Shown: piece after piece, positions 26,482-36,314 of the stretch
Layout of the letters: each line of letters starts with the position of its first letter
How positions within the stretch are numbered: position 1 is the stretch's first letter
Source: Salipiger pallidus
GTDB lineage: Bacteria > Pseudomonadota > Alphaproteobacteria > Rhodobacterales > Rhodobacteraceae
DNA length: 64,000 nt
Reading direction: 5' to 3'
Assembly (NCBI RefSeq): GCF_014643635.1
Contig: NZ_BMJV01000002.1
Coordinates: 248,001 to 312,000, forward strand
Notes under the pieces: model-generated
Seen by the model: the letters and a program-made list of their open reading frames with translations, nothing else
Told to the model about the DNA's origin: nothing
Database searches by the model: none
Program-made: the position numbers and the translations under genes

Positions 26482-27822
26482 TCAGGCGCCTCCGTAGACG
26501 CGGGTGCCGGCGACCCATGTGCCCAGCACCTTGCCCTGAAGGCGGGCACCGTCGAAGGGCGTGTTCTTGGATTTCGACTGCAGCCGGGACCGGTCGAGCA
26601 CCAGCGGTTTGTCCGCGTCGAACAGCACCAGATCCGCAGGCGCGCCTTTGGCCATGCGCCCGGCCTCGAGTCCCAGCCGTTTTGCGGGGTTCAGCGACAG
26701 CGCGCGGAACAGCGTCGGCAGGTCAAGCTCGCCCGAATGGTAGAGCCGCAGCAGGACTGGCAGCATGGTCTCGAGCCCCACTGCGCCGCTGGCGGCTTCT
26801 TCGTAGGGCAGGCGTTTGGATTCCTCGTCCTGCGGGGTGTGGAAGCTGCCGATGATGTCGATGAGCCCCGAACGGATCGCCTCGACGGTGGCCTGCCGGT
26901 CGTCCTCGGAACGCAGCGGCGGCTTGACCTTGAAAAAGGTGCGGTAGTCGGCCACGTCGAGCTCGTTGAGCGTCAGGTGGTGCATTGAGGTGCCCGCGGT
27001 GACGTCGAAGCCGTTGGCCTTGGCCCGCTCCAGCGCCGGAAGCGCCCGCGAGGTGGTGATCTGGTCCGCGTGGTAGCGCACGCCGGTCATCTCCACGAGG
27101 GCGATGTCCCGATCGAGCCCCATGCGCTCGGCCATGGGCGACACCGATGGCAGGCCGCGCAGGGTGGCGAACTTGCCAGCGGTGACGGCGGCGCCCTTGG
27201 ACAGCCCCGGCTCCTGCGGGTGGGCCATGATGAGCGCCCCGAGCGAGCGGGCGTAGCTCATCGCCCGTTGCAAAACCCGCGTGTCCGAGACCACGTGGTC
27301 GCAATCGGTGAAGGCCACGGCACCAGCGTCGAGCAGGAAGCCAAGCTCGGTCATCTCGCGCCCCTCGCGGCCCTTGGTGAGGGCGGCCATGGGCAGGGTG
27401 TGGACGATGCTGTCGTCCTCGGCCCGCTCAAGGATGAAGGACAGAACCTCGGGCGTATCGATGGGCGTTGGCGTGTCGGGGCGGGTGACGATTGTTGTCA
27501 CGCCCCCTGCGGCGGCGGCAAGACCGGCGGTCTTGTAGCTTTCCTTGTGGCGTTCGCCCGGCTCTCCGACCTTCACGCCGATGTCGACGATACCGGGGGC
27601 AAGGAAAGCGCCGTTCGCGTCGAGGATGGTGGCATTCGTCACCTCTGGGGTGGGGGTGTCAAAGACCTCGGCGATGCGGCCGCCAGTCAGCAGGACCGCG
27701 CCCTCGCGGGTGGTGCCGGCCTCTGGGTCAATGAGGCGGGCGTTGGTGATGAGCGTGCTGATGTCGGTCATGGGGCCTGACGGTGCTTTTGTCGGTTGGG
27801 ACGTGGCGGCGGGGGTGGTCAT
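26482..27822 (-). CDS. pyrC: Dihydroorotase-like protein lacking metal ligands (PyrC'/PyrX type)
   Basis: Amidohydrolase-fold protein of 446 residues. It is clearly of the dihydroorotase family (GEPGERHKESYKTAGLAAAAGG, NPAKRLGL) but lacks the catalytic metal centre. The D-x-H-V-H motif reads D80-I-G-V-K, so both His are lost, and the T-D-H-A-P-H motif reads S-F-H-T-P-Q. In Pseudomonas and several alphaproteobacteria, non-catalytic PyrC' subunits assemble with aspartate carbamoyltransferase; the pyrB linkage fits that role. The ATG at 27822 overlaps the previous stop (ATGA) and has a GAGGGG site. A true dihydroorotase must then lie elsewhere. Confidence 0.88.
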   Translation of the reverse strand: MTTPAATSQPTKAPSGPMTDISTLITNARLIDPEAGTTREGAVLLTGGRIAEVFDTPTPEVTNATILDANGAFLAPGIVDIGVKVGEPGERHKESYKTAGLAAAAGGVTTIVTRPDTPTPIDTPEVLSFILERAEDDSIVHTLPMAALTKGREGREMTELGFLLDAGAVAFTDCDHVVSDTRVLQRAMSYARSLGALIMAHPQEPGLSKGAAVTAGKFATLRGLPSVSPMAERMGLDRDIALVEMTGVRYHADQITTSRALPALERAKANGFDVTAGTSMHHLTLNELDVADYRTFFKVKPPLRSEDDRQATVEAIRSGLIDIIGSFHTPQDEESKRLPYEEAASGAVGLETMLPVLLRLYHSGELDLPTLFRALSLNPAKRLGLEAGRMAKGAPADLVLFDADKPLVLDRSRLQSKSKNTPFDGARLQGKVLGTWVAGTRVYGGA

Positions 27823-28376
27823 GTGCCACCCCTCAGAACGGCGGCGATCGCCAGCAGCACGACCACCGCAAGGCCGATGAGGCCAATCACGAGGCCGCGC
27901 CGGTTGGGCGGCGGGGTTGCCCCTTCGGGGGTTCCGGCCTCGGTGATGGCGCGGCGGCGGGCAGAGGCGCTGCGCAGTTTTGGCCCGCGCTGACGGGCCG
28001 ACACTTCGGAAAAGGTGCCGATCCAGCGCAGGGGTGTGGCGATGGTCAGCTCCTGGCTGGTGTGATCGAAGGCTTGGCTGGGCAGGATCACCACATGTCC
28101 GGAAAGGCTGTCGATGCGCTGACGCATCTGGCGGAAATCGTCGCCGCTGACCTGGTGCGCCTCGGCCATGTAGGAGGACAGGGACATCTCGCCCAGATCG
28201 CGGATCGACACCACGTCGACGAAACCGGGCCTCAGGCGGCGCGCGCCAAGGCCGTATTGCAGAGGGTATTCCCCGGTGCCCGCCTGCGTGGCGAAGCGAT
28301 TGACCGCTTCGGGGGGCAGATCGAGATGGAAAAGCCGCACCGTGCCCGTTTCCGAGCCGTTTATCTGCATCTTCAT
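27819..28376 (-). CDS. Tail-anchored-type hypothetical protein in the pyr operon
   Basis: 185-residue protein I do not recognise. Residues 1-130 look soluble ([49 protein letters not shown]). A basic stretch follows (RSASARRR), then a single C-terminal helix ([20 protein letters not shown]). This suggests a cytoplasmic domain anchored by its tail. Its start overlaps the pyrB stop (ATGA) and its stop overlaps the pyrC-like start (ATGA), so it is tightly coupled to both. The context suggests a link to aspartate carbamoyltransferase assembly or localisation, which is inference only. Confidence 0.75.
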   Translation of the reverse strand: MKMQINGSETGTVRLFHLDLPPEAVNRFATQAGTGEYPLQYGLGARRLRPGFVDVVSIRDLGEMSLSSYMAEAHQVSGDDFRQMRQRIDSLSGHVVILPSQAFDHTSQELTIATPLRWIGTFSEVSARQRGPKLRSASARRRAITEAGTPEGATPPPNRRGLVIGLIGLAVVVLLAIAAVLRGGT

Positions 28377-29323
28377 GCGGAGAGCTCCGTGGGCCGCGCC
28401 CGCAGGTTGCGCGCCAACAGGTCCATGGCGGCCATGCGCACGGCGACGCCCATCTCGACCTGCTCCTGGATGACGGAGCGGTTGATGTCGTCGGCGATAG
28501 TGCCGTCGATCTCGACCCCGCGGTTCATCGGGCCGGGGTGCATAACGATGGCGTCTGGCTTGGCATGGGACAGCTTTTCCGCGTCGAGCCCCCAGCGGTA
28601 GAAATACTCGCGCTCCGAGGGGATAAAGCCGCCGTCCATGCGCTCCTTCTGGAGCCGCAGCATCATGACCACGTCGGCATCCTTGAGGCCTTCGCGCATG
28701 TCGTCGTAGATCTCGACCCCGAACTCGCCGAAGGTGGACGGCACCAGTGTCGACGGTCCCACGAGGCGGATGCGGTTTTCCATCTTGCCCAGCAGTAGGA
28801 TGTTGGACCGGGCCACGCGGCTGTGGGCGATGTCGCCGCAGATCGCAATATTGAGCCGGTGCAGACGGCCTTTGGCGCGGCGGATGGTCAGCGCATCCAG
28901 AAGCGCCTGCGTCGGATGCTCGTGACGGCCGTCGCCGGCGTTCAGCACGGCGCAATGCACCTTCTGCGACAGCAGGTCCACGGCGCCGGAATGGGGGTGG
29001 CGGACCACCAGCAGGTCCGGGTGCATCGCGTTGAGCGTCAGCGCCGTGTCGATCAGCGTCTCGCCCTTCTTGATGGAGCTGGCCTGCATGGCCATGTTCA
29101 TCACGTCCGCGCCAAGCCGCTTGCCTGCGATCTCGAAGCTGGCCTGCGTGCGGGTGGAGTTCTCGAAGAACATGTTGATCTGGGTCAGCCCCGCCAGCAC
29201 GTTCGAATGCTTTTCCCGACGCCGCGACAGGGTGACGTACTGGTCCGCAAGGTCAAGAAGCGTGGTGATCTCGTCCGGGCGCAGGGGTTCGATCCCCAGA
29301 AGGTGCCGCTGGTCGAAGCGCAT
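28373..29323 (-). CDS. pyrB: Aspartate carbamoyltransferase, catalytic subunit
   Basis: Second committed step of pyrimidine synthesis, carbamoyl phosphate plus aspartate to N-carbamoylaspartate. The 316-residue length is normal. Key motifs are [22 protein letters not shown] (carbamoyl-phosphate loop), [31 protein letters not shown] and [11 protein letters not shown]. There is no regulatory PyrI gene. First gene of a leftward operon with a membrane protein, the pyrC-like gene and plsY, each overlapping or abutting the next. Divergent from the uracil-DNA glycosylase gene across 139 bp. Confidence 0.96.
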   Translation of the reverse strand: MRFDQRHLLGIEPLRPDEITTLLDLADQYVTLSRRREKHSNVLAGLTQINMFFENSTRTQASFEIAGKRLGADVMNMAMQASSIKKGETLIDTALTLNAMHPDLLVVRHPHSGAVDLLSQKVHCAVLNAGDGRHEHPTQALLDALTIRRAKGRLHRLNIAICGDIAHSRVARSNILLLGKMENRIRLVGPSTLVPSTFGEFGVEIYDDMREGLKDADVVMMLRLQKERMDGGFIPSEREYFYRWGLDAEKLSHAKPDAIVMHPGPMNRGVEIDGTIADDINRSVIQEQVEMGVAVRMAAMDLLARNLRARPTELSA

Positions 29324-29462
29324 GTAGATCTCCGTGAAAGTCTGAGCGGGTTATATGAAGCGCGGCGCGACGCGGCAAGTGGCCGTCCGGCTCTGTGGCA
29401 TTTGAAGCAGATTTGCGCGCGCGGGGATTTCCGCGGGGGCTGGCTGAGGGTATCGTGCCGGC

Positions 29463-30257
29463 ATGGATTCGGGAATGGACAGCCAGGCGTTCGACTGGCA
29501 CTGGGCACGCGCCGCGCTGGAATGGCAGCTCGAGATGGGCGCCGACGAGGCAATCGGCGAAATGCCCGTGGACCGCTTTGCCGCCGAGGCAGAGGCGCAG
29601 GCAGCGCGCGCCGCGCCCGTGCCCGCCACGCCCCAGCGCAGCGCCCCGGTCAAGGAGGTGCTGCCCGACCCCGTCGAGGTGGCGGGCGATGCCGCCGCCG
29701 GGGCGAAGACGCTTGAGGATCTACGCCTTGCCATGGGCGCGTTCGAGCTTTGCGACCTGAAACGTGGCGCCCGCAACCTTGTTTTCAGCGACGGCACCCC
29801 GGAGGCCCGCGTGATGATCGTGGGCGAGGCTCCGGGCCGGGATGAGGATCTTGAAGGGCGGCCGTTCGTGGGCCGTGCCGGGCAGCTGCTGGACCGGATG
29901 CTGGGGGCCGTGGGGCTCAGCCGGGCGGACAGTGTCTACATTACCAACGTGATGCCGTGGCGTCCGCCGCAGAACCGCGATCCGCGCCCCGAGGAAATCG
30001 CCATGATGAAGCCGTTCCTTGAACGGCATGTGGCGTTGGTGAACCCCGATGTGCTTGTCATCATGGGCAACATCTCCTGCGATGCCCTGCTGGGCCGGCG
30101 CGGGATCACCCGCCTGCGCGGCACTTGGGCCGAGGCAGAGGGGCGTCCGTCGCTGCCCATGTTCCACCCCGCCTACCTGCTGCGTAACGCCTCGGCCAAG
30201 CGCGATGCTTGGGCTGACATGCTGGCGCTGTCCGCGCGGCTGAAGGCAGGCCGGTGA
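29463..30257 (+). CDS. Family-4 uracil-DNA glycosylase (4Fe-4S)
   Basis: Base-excision repair enzyme that removes uracil from DNA. Residues about 85-264 carry the family-4 hallmarks: a Cys in FELCDLKRGARN, GEAPGRDEDLEGRPFVGRAGQ, ITNVMPWRPPQNRDP and the C-terminal MFHPAYLLRN. The first 85 residues are an Ala/Glu/Pro-rich extension common in alphaproteobacterial members. Its stop overlaps the GTG start of the next gene, suggesting coupling. The ATG at 29463 follows a GAGGG sequence; an ATG at 29475 is an alternative. Confidence 0.9.
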   Translation: MDSGMDSQAFDWHWARAALEWQLEMGADEAIGEMPVDRFAAEAEAQAARAAPVPATPQRSAPVKEVLPDPVEVAGDAAAGAKTLEDLRLAMGAFELCDLKRGARNLVFSDGTPEARVMIVGEAPGRDEDLEGRPFVGRAGQLLDRMLGAVGLSRADSVYITNVMPWRPPQNRDPRPEEIAMMKPFLERHVALVNPDVLVIMGNISCDALLGRRGITRLRGTWAEAEGRPSLPMFHPAYLLRNASAKRDAWADMLALSARLKAGR

Positions 30258-30811
30258 TCGGGCGGATCACTGCGCTGATCCTTCTTGCCCTCTGGGCCGC
30301 GCCGCTGTGCGCGGAGGGCTTCGTCATCGACTTCGCCGAGGTCTTTGACCGGAACGCCGCGAACATTCAGGTTGCCACCCCCGGGGTGGAGCATCTGGAG
30401 CTGCCGGGGCCGGTGATCGTCGAACGGCGGGGCAGGCGCATCCGGGCCGAGGATCAGAGCGGATGGGGCCCCGCGGGCTGTGCGCTCGACCGGCTGGTGA
30501 CGGCTGCGGCGGCGGTGCTGGAATGCCCTGCGCTCTTTACCCCCGAACAGCGCGACAAGGTGGCGGGGCAGCTTTTGCGCGGCGTCGATTTCTTCGCTGA
30601 GAACACCGTGCCGCCCATGACGCAGGACGCTCGCCGCGCTGCCATGCAGGACGCGCTGGCCGTGCGGCGGGCCGCCCTTGGTCTCAGCTGCGCCACCGGG
30701 GTGCACCCGGCACTGGCCTTTGCCGCCCATATCGCCGAGGATGACAGCCTCGCCCGGTTCGAGCGTATCTTCGCCCGGCCGAGGCTGCCCGTCTCACGCC
30801 CCTGCCGCTGA
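30254..30811 (+). CDS. Exported hypothetical protein
   Basis: 185-residue protein with a clear signal peptide (MIGRITALILLALWAAPLCAEG). The mature part contains four cysteines (PAGCALD, LECPAL, LSCATG, SRPCR) and no motif I recognise. The GTG start overlaps the glycosylase stop. It lies between the glycosylase and moaB on the same strand and may be translated with the former. Function unknown; similar short secreted proteins follow udg genes in related bacteria only as far as I can guess. Confidence 0.65.
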   Translation: MIGRITALILLALWAAPLCAEGFVIDFAEVFDRNAANIQVATPGVEHLELPGPVIVERRGRRIRAEDQSGWGPAGCALDRLVTAAAAVLECPALFTPEQRDKVAGQLLRGVDFFAENTVPPMTQDARRAAMQDALAVRRAALGLSCATGVHPALAFAAHIAEDDSLARFERIFARPRLPVSRPCR

Positions 30812-30843
30812 AATTCGTGCTGCTGACCATCCGAAGGCCCCCC

Positions 30844-31386
30844 ATGTCCCGCATCGACGACACCCAAGAGTTCATCCCCGTCCGCATCGCCGTGCTCACA
30901 GTCTCGGACACCCGCAGCCTTGCGGACGACCGTTCCGGCGACACGCTGGTGGCGCGGATCGAGGCGGCGGGCCATCACCTTGCCGCCCGTGACATCGTCA
31001 CCGACGACCGCGAGATCATCGCCGATACGCTGCGCCACTGGATTGCCGACCCGGAGGTGGATGTCATCGTCTCGACCGGGGGCACCGGCCTTACAGGGCG
31101 TGACGTCACCGTCGAGGCGCACCGCGATGTCTACGAGAAAGAGATCGACGCCTTCGGCACGGTCTTTACCATCGTCTCCATGAACAAGATCGGCACCAGC
31201 GCCGTGCAGAGCCGCGCCACCGGGGGCGTTGCGGGGGGAACCTACCTCTTTGCGCTGCCCGGAAGCACCGGCGCGTGCAAGGATGCGTGGGACGAGATCC
31301 TACAGTACCAGCTTGATTACCGGCACCGGCCCTGCAACTTCGTCGAGATTTTTCCACGTCTGGACGAAAAACAACGGCGGAAGTGA
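30844..31386 (+). CDS. moaB: Molybdopterin adenylyltransferase family protein MoaB
   Basis: Molybdenum-cofactor biosynthesis protein of the MogA/MoaB family, 180 residues. It begins with the IAVLTVSDTRSLADDRSGD core and carries VIVSTGGTGLTGRDVTVE, the molybdopterin-binding loop, then ALPGSTGACKDAWDEIL near the C-terminus. It would adenylate molybdopterin before metal insertion, although some MoaB proteins are inactive in this step. The ATG at 30844 is chosen at the family's usual N-terminus; an in-frame start 27 bases upstream has no better ribosome site. Confidence 0.9.
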   Translation: MSRIDDTQEFIPVRIAVLTVSDTRSLADDRSGDTLVARIEAAGHHLAARDIVTDDREIIADTLRHWIADPEVDVIVSTGGTGLTGRDVTVEAHRDVYEKEIDAFGTVFTIVSMNKIGTSAVQSRATGGVAGGTYLFALPGSTGACKDAWDEILQYQLDYRHRPCNFVEIFPRLDEKQRRK

Positions 31387-31463
31387 AGGATCAGGGCGTA
31401 TCAGGTAAACTGACCCTATGGTCCTCGGGCCATGCCCTAGACTTGCCAGGCGGAAGCTGAGCC

Positions 31464-32903
31464 ATGCGTTTTCTGCGACAAAGCCTTGTCGGACTGTTCC
31501 TGTTCTCCGTTGCACTCGGGCTGCTGCTCTGGGCCAGTGTGCTGGTGCGGGACGCGGTGCAGACCCGGCTTGCGGACAGCCCTCGCATCCCCGAAGCGCG
31601 AGAACGGGTGTTCGCGGTCAACGTCATGCAGGCGGTGCCGGGGCAGGTGACCCCGGTGCTGAGCGCCTTCGGCGCCATCCAGAGCGCCCGCACTCTGGAG
31701 CTGCGCACTGCGGTGGCGGGCACGCTTACCGACTTCGCGCCGGGTTTTGTCGACGGGGGACGGGTGCAGGCGGGGCAGCTGCTGGCGCGGATCGACCCGG
31801 CGGACATGCAGGCGGAACTGTCGCGCGCGGTCAGCGCCCTCACCGATGCCGAGGCGGAACTGCGCGAGGCGCGGCTTGCGGTGGACCTTGAAGAAGACGC
31901 GCTGGGCGCTGCCGAAGAGCAGGCCGCCCTGCGCCAGCGCGCCTTCGAGCGGCAGCGTGACCTTGCCGCCCGCAATGTCGCCACCGCCGCTGCCGCCGAG
32001 GACGCCGAGCTTTCCGCCGCCTCGGCCCGGCAGGCGGTGGTGTCCGCCCGGCAGGCGCTGGCGCTGGCCGGGGCGCGGGTCGATCAGGCTGAGACCAGCC
32101 TTGAAAGGGCGCGCATCGCCCGTGACGATGCCCAGCGCCGCCTTGACGAGACCGAGATCCGCGCGCCCTTCGATGCGCAGCTGACGGACGTGAGCGTGGT
32201 GTCCGGGCGCCGCGTGTCCGCCAACGAGATGCTTGCCACTCTGATTGATCCCGAGACGCTGGAGGTGTCCTTCCGCGTGTCGACCCAGCAATATGCCCGG
32301 CTTCTGTCCGGGGGCGGATTGCCCGATGCGCGGGTCTCGGTACGCATGGACCTCTGGGAAGAAAGCCTCGCCACCACTGGGATCCTCACCCGCGAGGGCG
32401 CCGCCGTGGGCGAGGGGCAGACCGGGCGGCTGCTCTATGCCGCTCTGGACCGCGCCGCCGGGTTCAAGCCGGGGGATTTCGTCACCGTCGAGGTGACCGA
32501 AGCGCTATTGGATGATGTGGTGCGCCTGCCGGCCACGGCGCTGGATGCGTCCGGCGATGTTCTGGTGCTGACCGGGGACAACCGGCTCGAGACGCTGCCG
32601 GTTACGCTGTTGCGGCGGCAGGGGGATGACGTGCTGGTGCGCGCAGCGGCGCTAGAGGGCCGCGAGGTGGTGATGGAGCGCACGCCGCTTCTGGGGGCGG
32701 GCATTCTCGTTCGGCCCATGCGGGTGGATGACGCTGCGCGGATGCTCGACCTGACGGAGGATCGCCGCGCCCGGCTGCTGGCCTTCGTAGAGGCCAGCGA
32801 CGAGATGCCCGAGGCGGATCGCCAGACCCTGCGCGTGCAGCTGGCCGAAGACCGGGTGCCCGCCGCGGTGGTGGAACGGATCGAACAGCGGATGGGGGGC
32901 TGA
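31464..32903 (+). CDS. RND efflux periplasmic adaptor (membrane fusion protein)
   Basis: Adaptor of a tripartite efflux pump, 479 residues. An N-terminal membrane anchor (about residues 8-28) is followed by a barrel-sandwich hybrid with a split lipoyl-like motif (LRTAVAGTLTDFAPGFVDGGRV and DETEIRAPFDAQLTDVSVVSG). A long coiled-coil hairpin lies between them (about 115-210), and a beta-barrel domain follows. The C-terminal 70 residues (DDAARMLDLTEDRRARLLAFV...) are an extra helical tail. It is followed 3 bp later by the RND pump. No outer-membrane channel gene is nearby, so a shared TolC is likely. Substrate unknown. Confidence 0.88.
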   Translation: MRFLRQSLVGLFLFSVALGLLLWASVLVRDAVQTRLADSPRIPEARERVFAVNVMQAVPGQVTPVLSAFGAIQSARTLELRTAVAGTLTDFAPGFVDGGRVQAGQLLARIDPADMQAELSRAVSALTDAEAELREARLAVDLEEDALGAAEEQAALRQRAFERQRDLAARNVATAAAAEDAELSAASARQAVVSARQALALAGARVDQAETSLERARIARDDAQRRLDETEIRAPFDAQLTDVSVVSGRRVSANEMLATLIDPETLEVSFRVSTQQYARLLSGGGLPDARVSVRMDLWEESLATTGILTREGAAVGEGQTGRLLYAALDRAAGFKPGDFVTVEVTEALLDDVVRLPATALDASGDVLVLTGDNRLETLPVTLLRRQGDDVLVRAAALEGREVVMERTPLLGAGILVRPMRVDDAARMLDLTEDRRARLLAFVEASDEMPEADRQTLRVQLAEDRVPAAVVERIEQRMGG

Positions 32904-32906
32904 GCC

Positions 32907-35900
32907 ATGCGCCAGATCCCCGGCCGCGCAGGCGGCCTGCTGAGCTATTTCACCCGCCATCCCACCGTCGCCAACCTGCTGCTGGTGATCCTTCTGGCCG
33001 CGGGGCTTTTGTCTGCGCCGAACATGCGGGCGCAGTTCTTCCCGGACGTGATCGACGACGATGTCGAGGTGAACGTCTCGTGGGACGGGGCAGGGGCCGA
33101 GGATATCGACAGCGGCATCGTGCAGGTGCTGGAGCCGACGTTGCTGGCGGTCGAGGGGGTGGTGAACTCCGAAAGCGCCTCGCGCGAGGGGCGGGCCAGC
33201 ATCGAGCTCGAGTTCGAGCCGGGCTATGACATGATGAAGGCAGTCGATGACGTGGAGACCGCCGTCGACAGCATCACCACCCTGCCGGAGGATGCGGAAG
33301 ATCCGACCATTCGCTCGGGGGGCTGGCGCGACCGGGTGACCGACGTGGTCATCACCGGCCCGGTGGCGGTGGACCAGCTGGGGCGCTTTGCCGATGAATT
33401 CGTGGTGCGCCTGTTCCAGCAGGGGGTGACGCGCACCACCATACAGGGTCTTGCCGCGCCGCAGATCGTGGTGGAGGTGCCCAGCCGCAACCTGATCGGC
33501 TACGATGTCACCATGCAGGACATCTCGGCCGCCATCGCGGGCGAGGTGGATGCGAACCCCGCAGGAGACGTCACCGGGGCGAATGCCCGCGTGCGCACCG
33601 GTGTCGAGAAACGCTCGGCCGAAGCGATAGCCAGCATCAGTCTGCGCTCGGCTGCCGATGGTACGAACCTGACCATCGGTGACGTGGCGACGGTGCGCCG
33701 AGAGGGGATCGACCGCCAGCGCAGCTATTTCGTGGGCGGCAATCCAGCCATTTCGATCCGGGTGGACCGCTCGGCGCAGGGCGACGCCATCGAGATCCAG
33801 CGCAGCGTCGAAGACGTGGCGCGGACCTTCGGCGCCTCGTTGCCCGAAGGCACGCGCATCGACCTCATCCGCACGCGGGCCGAGGCAATCTCGGGGCGGC
33901 TCAACCTGCTGCTCGACAACGGGCTGATGGGGCTGGGGCTGGTGGTGCTTTTGCTGTTCCTGTTCCTCAACGCGCGCACGGCGCTGTGGGTGGCGGCGGG
34001 GATTCCCACGGCGATGCTTGCGGCGCTGGCGGTGATGTATGCCACGGGGATCACGCTCAACATGATCTCGCTCTTTGCGCTGATCATCACGCTGGGGATC
34101 GTGGTGGACGACGCCATCGTGGTGGGGGAACACGCGGACCACATGTCCCGGCGCGGGCTGTCCCCGGTCGAGGCCGCCGAGACCGCCGCGCGGCGCATGG
34201 CGCTGCCGGTGTTCTCGTCCACGCTGACCACGGTGATCGCCTTCTTCGGCCTCGTCATCATCGGCGGGCGCTTTGGCGACATGATCCGGGACATTCCCTT
34301 CACCGTCATCGCGGTGCTGCTGGCCAGCCTTGTGGAGTGCTTCCTCATCCTGCCGAACCACATGGCCCACGCAATCGCCGGATCGCAGAAGCGCCATTGG
34401 TACGATGTGCCGTCCCGGCTGGTAAACCGGGGCTTTCGGTGGGTGCGCGAGGCGCTGTTCCGTCCCTTCATGCGCGGCGTAGTCCGGGCACGCTACGTGG
34501 TGCTGGCTGCTGCGGTTCTGGCGCTGGCCTCGCAGGCGGCGCTGTTCATCCGGGGGGACGTTCAGTGGCGTTTCTTCAATTCGCCCGAACAGCCGTCGGT
34601 CACCGGCAACTTCGCCATGGCGCCGGGTGCGGTGCGGGCGGACACGCTGGCACAGATGCGCATGGTGCAGGCCAGCGTCGAGGCGCTGGGCGCCGAGTAC
34701 GAAGAGCGCTACGGCCTCAACCCCATCGCCTACGTGCTGGCCGAGATCGGCGGCAACGCCGGGCGCGGGCTTGCGGGCACGGACAGCAAGGATGCGGACC
34801 AGCTGGGCGGCATCTCCATCGAGCTGATCGAGGCCGACCTGCGCCCCTATTCCAGCTTCGCCTTTGTGGGCGAGCTGCAGGAGCGGATCGAACAGCACCC
34901 CATGGTCGAGACCATCAGTTTCCGCGGCTGGCGGTCGGGCCCGGGGGGCGATGCGCTTGATGTGCAGTTCTTCGGTGCCACCGCGCCCGTGCTGAAGGGC
35001 GCGTCCGAGGATCTCAAGACCGCGCTGCTGCGCTTTTCCGAGGTGTCGGCGGTGGAGGATGACCTCAGCTACGACAAGGACGAGCTGGTGCTGCAGCTGA
35101 CACCGCAGGGCGAGGCGCTGGGCTTTGCCATCGACGATCTTGGCACCGTGCTGCGCAACCGGCTGGGCGGGATCGAGGCAGCGACCTTCCCGGACGGACC
35201 CCGCAGTGCCGAGATCCGGGTGGAGCTGCCCGAGGGCGAACAGACCGCTGATTTCATGGAGCGCATGCAGATGCGCACCCCGGACGGGACCTATGTGCCC
35301 CTGGCGGACATCGTCACCGTGTCGCGGCAGGCGGGCTTTTCCACCGTGCGACGCGAGAACGGGCTGCGCACCATCTCGGTCACCGGCGACCTGTCCGAGG
35401 ACGACCCGGCCCGCGCCACCGAGATCATGCGAGCGCTCGAAACCGAGATCCTGCCCGCCATCGCCGCCGAGCGGCAGGTGGAATGGCGCATGTACGGCCT
35501 TTCGGAACAGGAGGACGAATTCCTCGGCGATGCGCGGACCGGGCTGATCCTCGTGCTGCTGGGGATTTACCTCGTGCTGGCATGGGTCTTTGCCAGCTGG
35601 ACACGCCCGCTGGTGGTCATGTCGGTGATTCCCTTCGGCCTCGTGGGGGCGGTCTGGGGGCATGCCTATTGGGAGGTGCCACTGTCCATGTTCTCGGTGG
35701 TGGGGCTGCTGGGAATGACCGGGATCATCATCAACGATTCCATCGTGCTGGTGACGCAGGTGGATGAATACGCGCCGGACCGGGGGATCTTTGCCGCCAT
35801 CGTCGATGGCGCGGCGGACCGCCTGAGGCCGGTCTTCCTGACCACCGCCACCACGGTGCTGGGCCTTGCGCCGCTGCTCTACGAGCGCAGCGCTGATGCG

Positions 35901-36284
35901 CAGTTCCTAAAGCCTACGGTGATCACGCTGGTCTATGGCCTTGGCTTCGGTATGGTGCTGGTGCTGCTGGTTGTGCCTGCGCTCATCGCCATTCAGGCGG
36001 ATATCGGGCGACGGATGGGCGCGCTGGGCCGGGGCCTAAGGTTCCGCCGGCCCCGGGTGCGGGCGCTTCATGGCGCGGCAGTGGTGCTGATGCTGGGCTG
36101 GCTGGCCGCAACCATGGGGCATGTGGCCGTCACTGGAGCATTGCCGCAGCCGCTGGCCCTGCCGGAGCTATCACCTATGGCTGGCGCTTTTGTGCTTTTC
36201 GCTGGTGGCGTGGCGGTGATGGTAACGCTGGCGTGGCTGTCGGCCGGGGTGCTGTCGATGATGCGTACACGGCGTCGGGCCTGA
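32907..36284 (+). CDS. RND-family efflux transporter (AcrB/HAE1-like)
   Basis: Inner-membrane proton-driven exporter, 1125 residues, slightly longer than the usual 1020-1060. The N-terminal helix (FTRHPTVANLLLVILLAAGLL), two large periplasmic loops and two clusters of helices are visible. The helix-4 motif with acidic residues LGIVVDDAIVVGEHADHM matches the proton-relay region. The C-terminal 90 residues add a basic stretch and two more hydrophobic helices beyond the standard twelve. It forms an operon with the adaptor upstream. It probably exports organic solutes; specificity cannot be read. Confidence 0.9.
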   Translation: MRQIPGRAGGLLSYFTRHPTVANLLLVILLAAGLLSAPNMRAQFFPDVIDDDVEVNVSWDGAGAEDIDSGIVQVLEPTLLAVEGVVNSESASREGRASIELEFEPGYDMMKAVDDVETAVDSITTLPEDAEDPTIRSGGWRDRVTDVVITGPVAVDQLGRFADEFVVRLFQQGVTRTTIQGLAAPQIVVEVPSRNLIGYDVTMQDISAAIAGEVDANPAGDVTGANARVRTGVEKRSAEAIASISLRSAADGTNLTIGDVATVRREGIDRQRSYFVGGNPAISIRVDRSAQGDAIEIQRSVEDVARTFGASLPEGTRIDLIRTRAEAISGRLNLLLDNGLMGLGLVVLLLFLFLNARTALWVAAGIPTAMLAALAVMYATGITLNMISLFALIITLGIVVDDAIVVGEHADHMSRRGLSPVEAAETAARRMALPVFSSTLTTVIAFFGLVIIGGRFGDMIRDIPFTVIAVLLASLVECFLILPNHMAHAIAGSQKRHWYDVPSRLVNRGFRWVREALFRPFMRGVVRARYVVLAAAVLALASQAALFIRGDVQWRFFNSPEQPSVTGNFAMAPGAVRADTLAQMRMVQASVEALGAEYEERYGLNPIAYVLAEIGGNAGRGLAGTDSKDADQLGGISIELIEADLRPYSSFAFVGELQERIEQHPMVETISFRGWRSGPGGDALDVQFFGATAPVLKGASEDLKTALLRFSEVSAVEDDLSYDKDELVLQLTPQGEALGFAIDDLGTVLRNRLGGIEAATFPDGPRSAEIRVELPEGEQTADFMERMQMRTPDGTYVPLADIVTVSRQAGFSTVRRENGLRTISVTGDLSEDDPARATEIMRALETEILPAIAAERQVEWRMYGLSEQEDEFLGDARTGLILVLLGIYLVLAWVFASWTRPLVVMSVIPFGLVGAVWGHAYWEVPLSMFSVVGLLGMTGIIINDSIVLVTQVDEYAPDRGIFAAIVDGAADRLRPVFLTTATTVLGLAPLLYERSADAQFLKPTVITLVYGLGFGMVLVLLVVPALIAIQADIGRRMGALGRGLRFRRPRVRALHGAAVVLMLGWLAATMGHVAVTGALPQPLALPELSPMAGAFVLFAGGVAVMVTLAWLSAGVLSMMRTRRRA

Positions 36285-36314
36285 TGCGCGGCCAAGGGCC
36301 AACGGCCCGCAGGA

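Noticed and set aside
32652-35663. Open frame of about 1000 codons antisense to the RND operon
   Set aside because: His/Arg/Gln-rich composition typical of the antisense frame of a high-GC gene, no ribosome site, and the sense strand encodes a clear AcrB-type protein.
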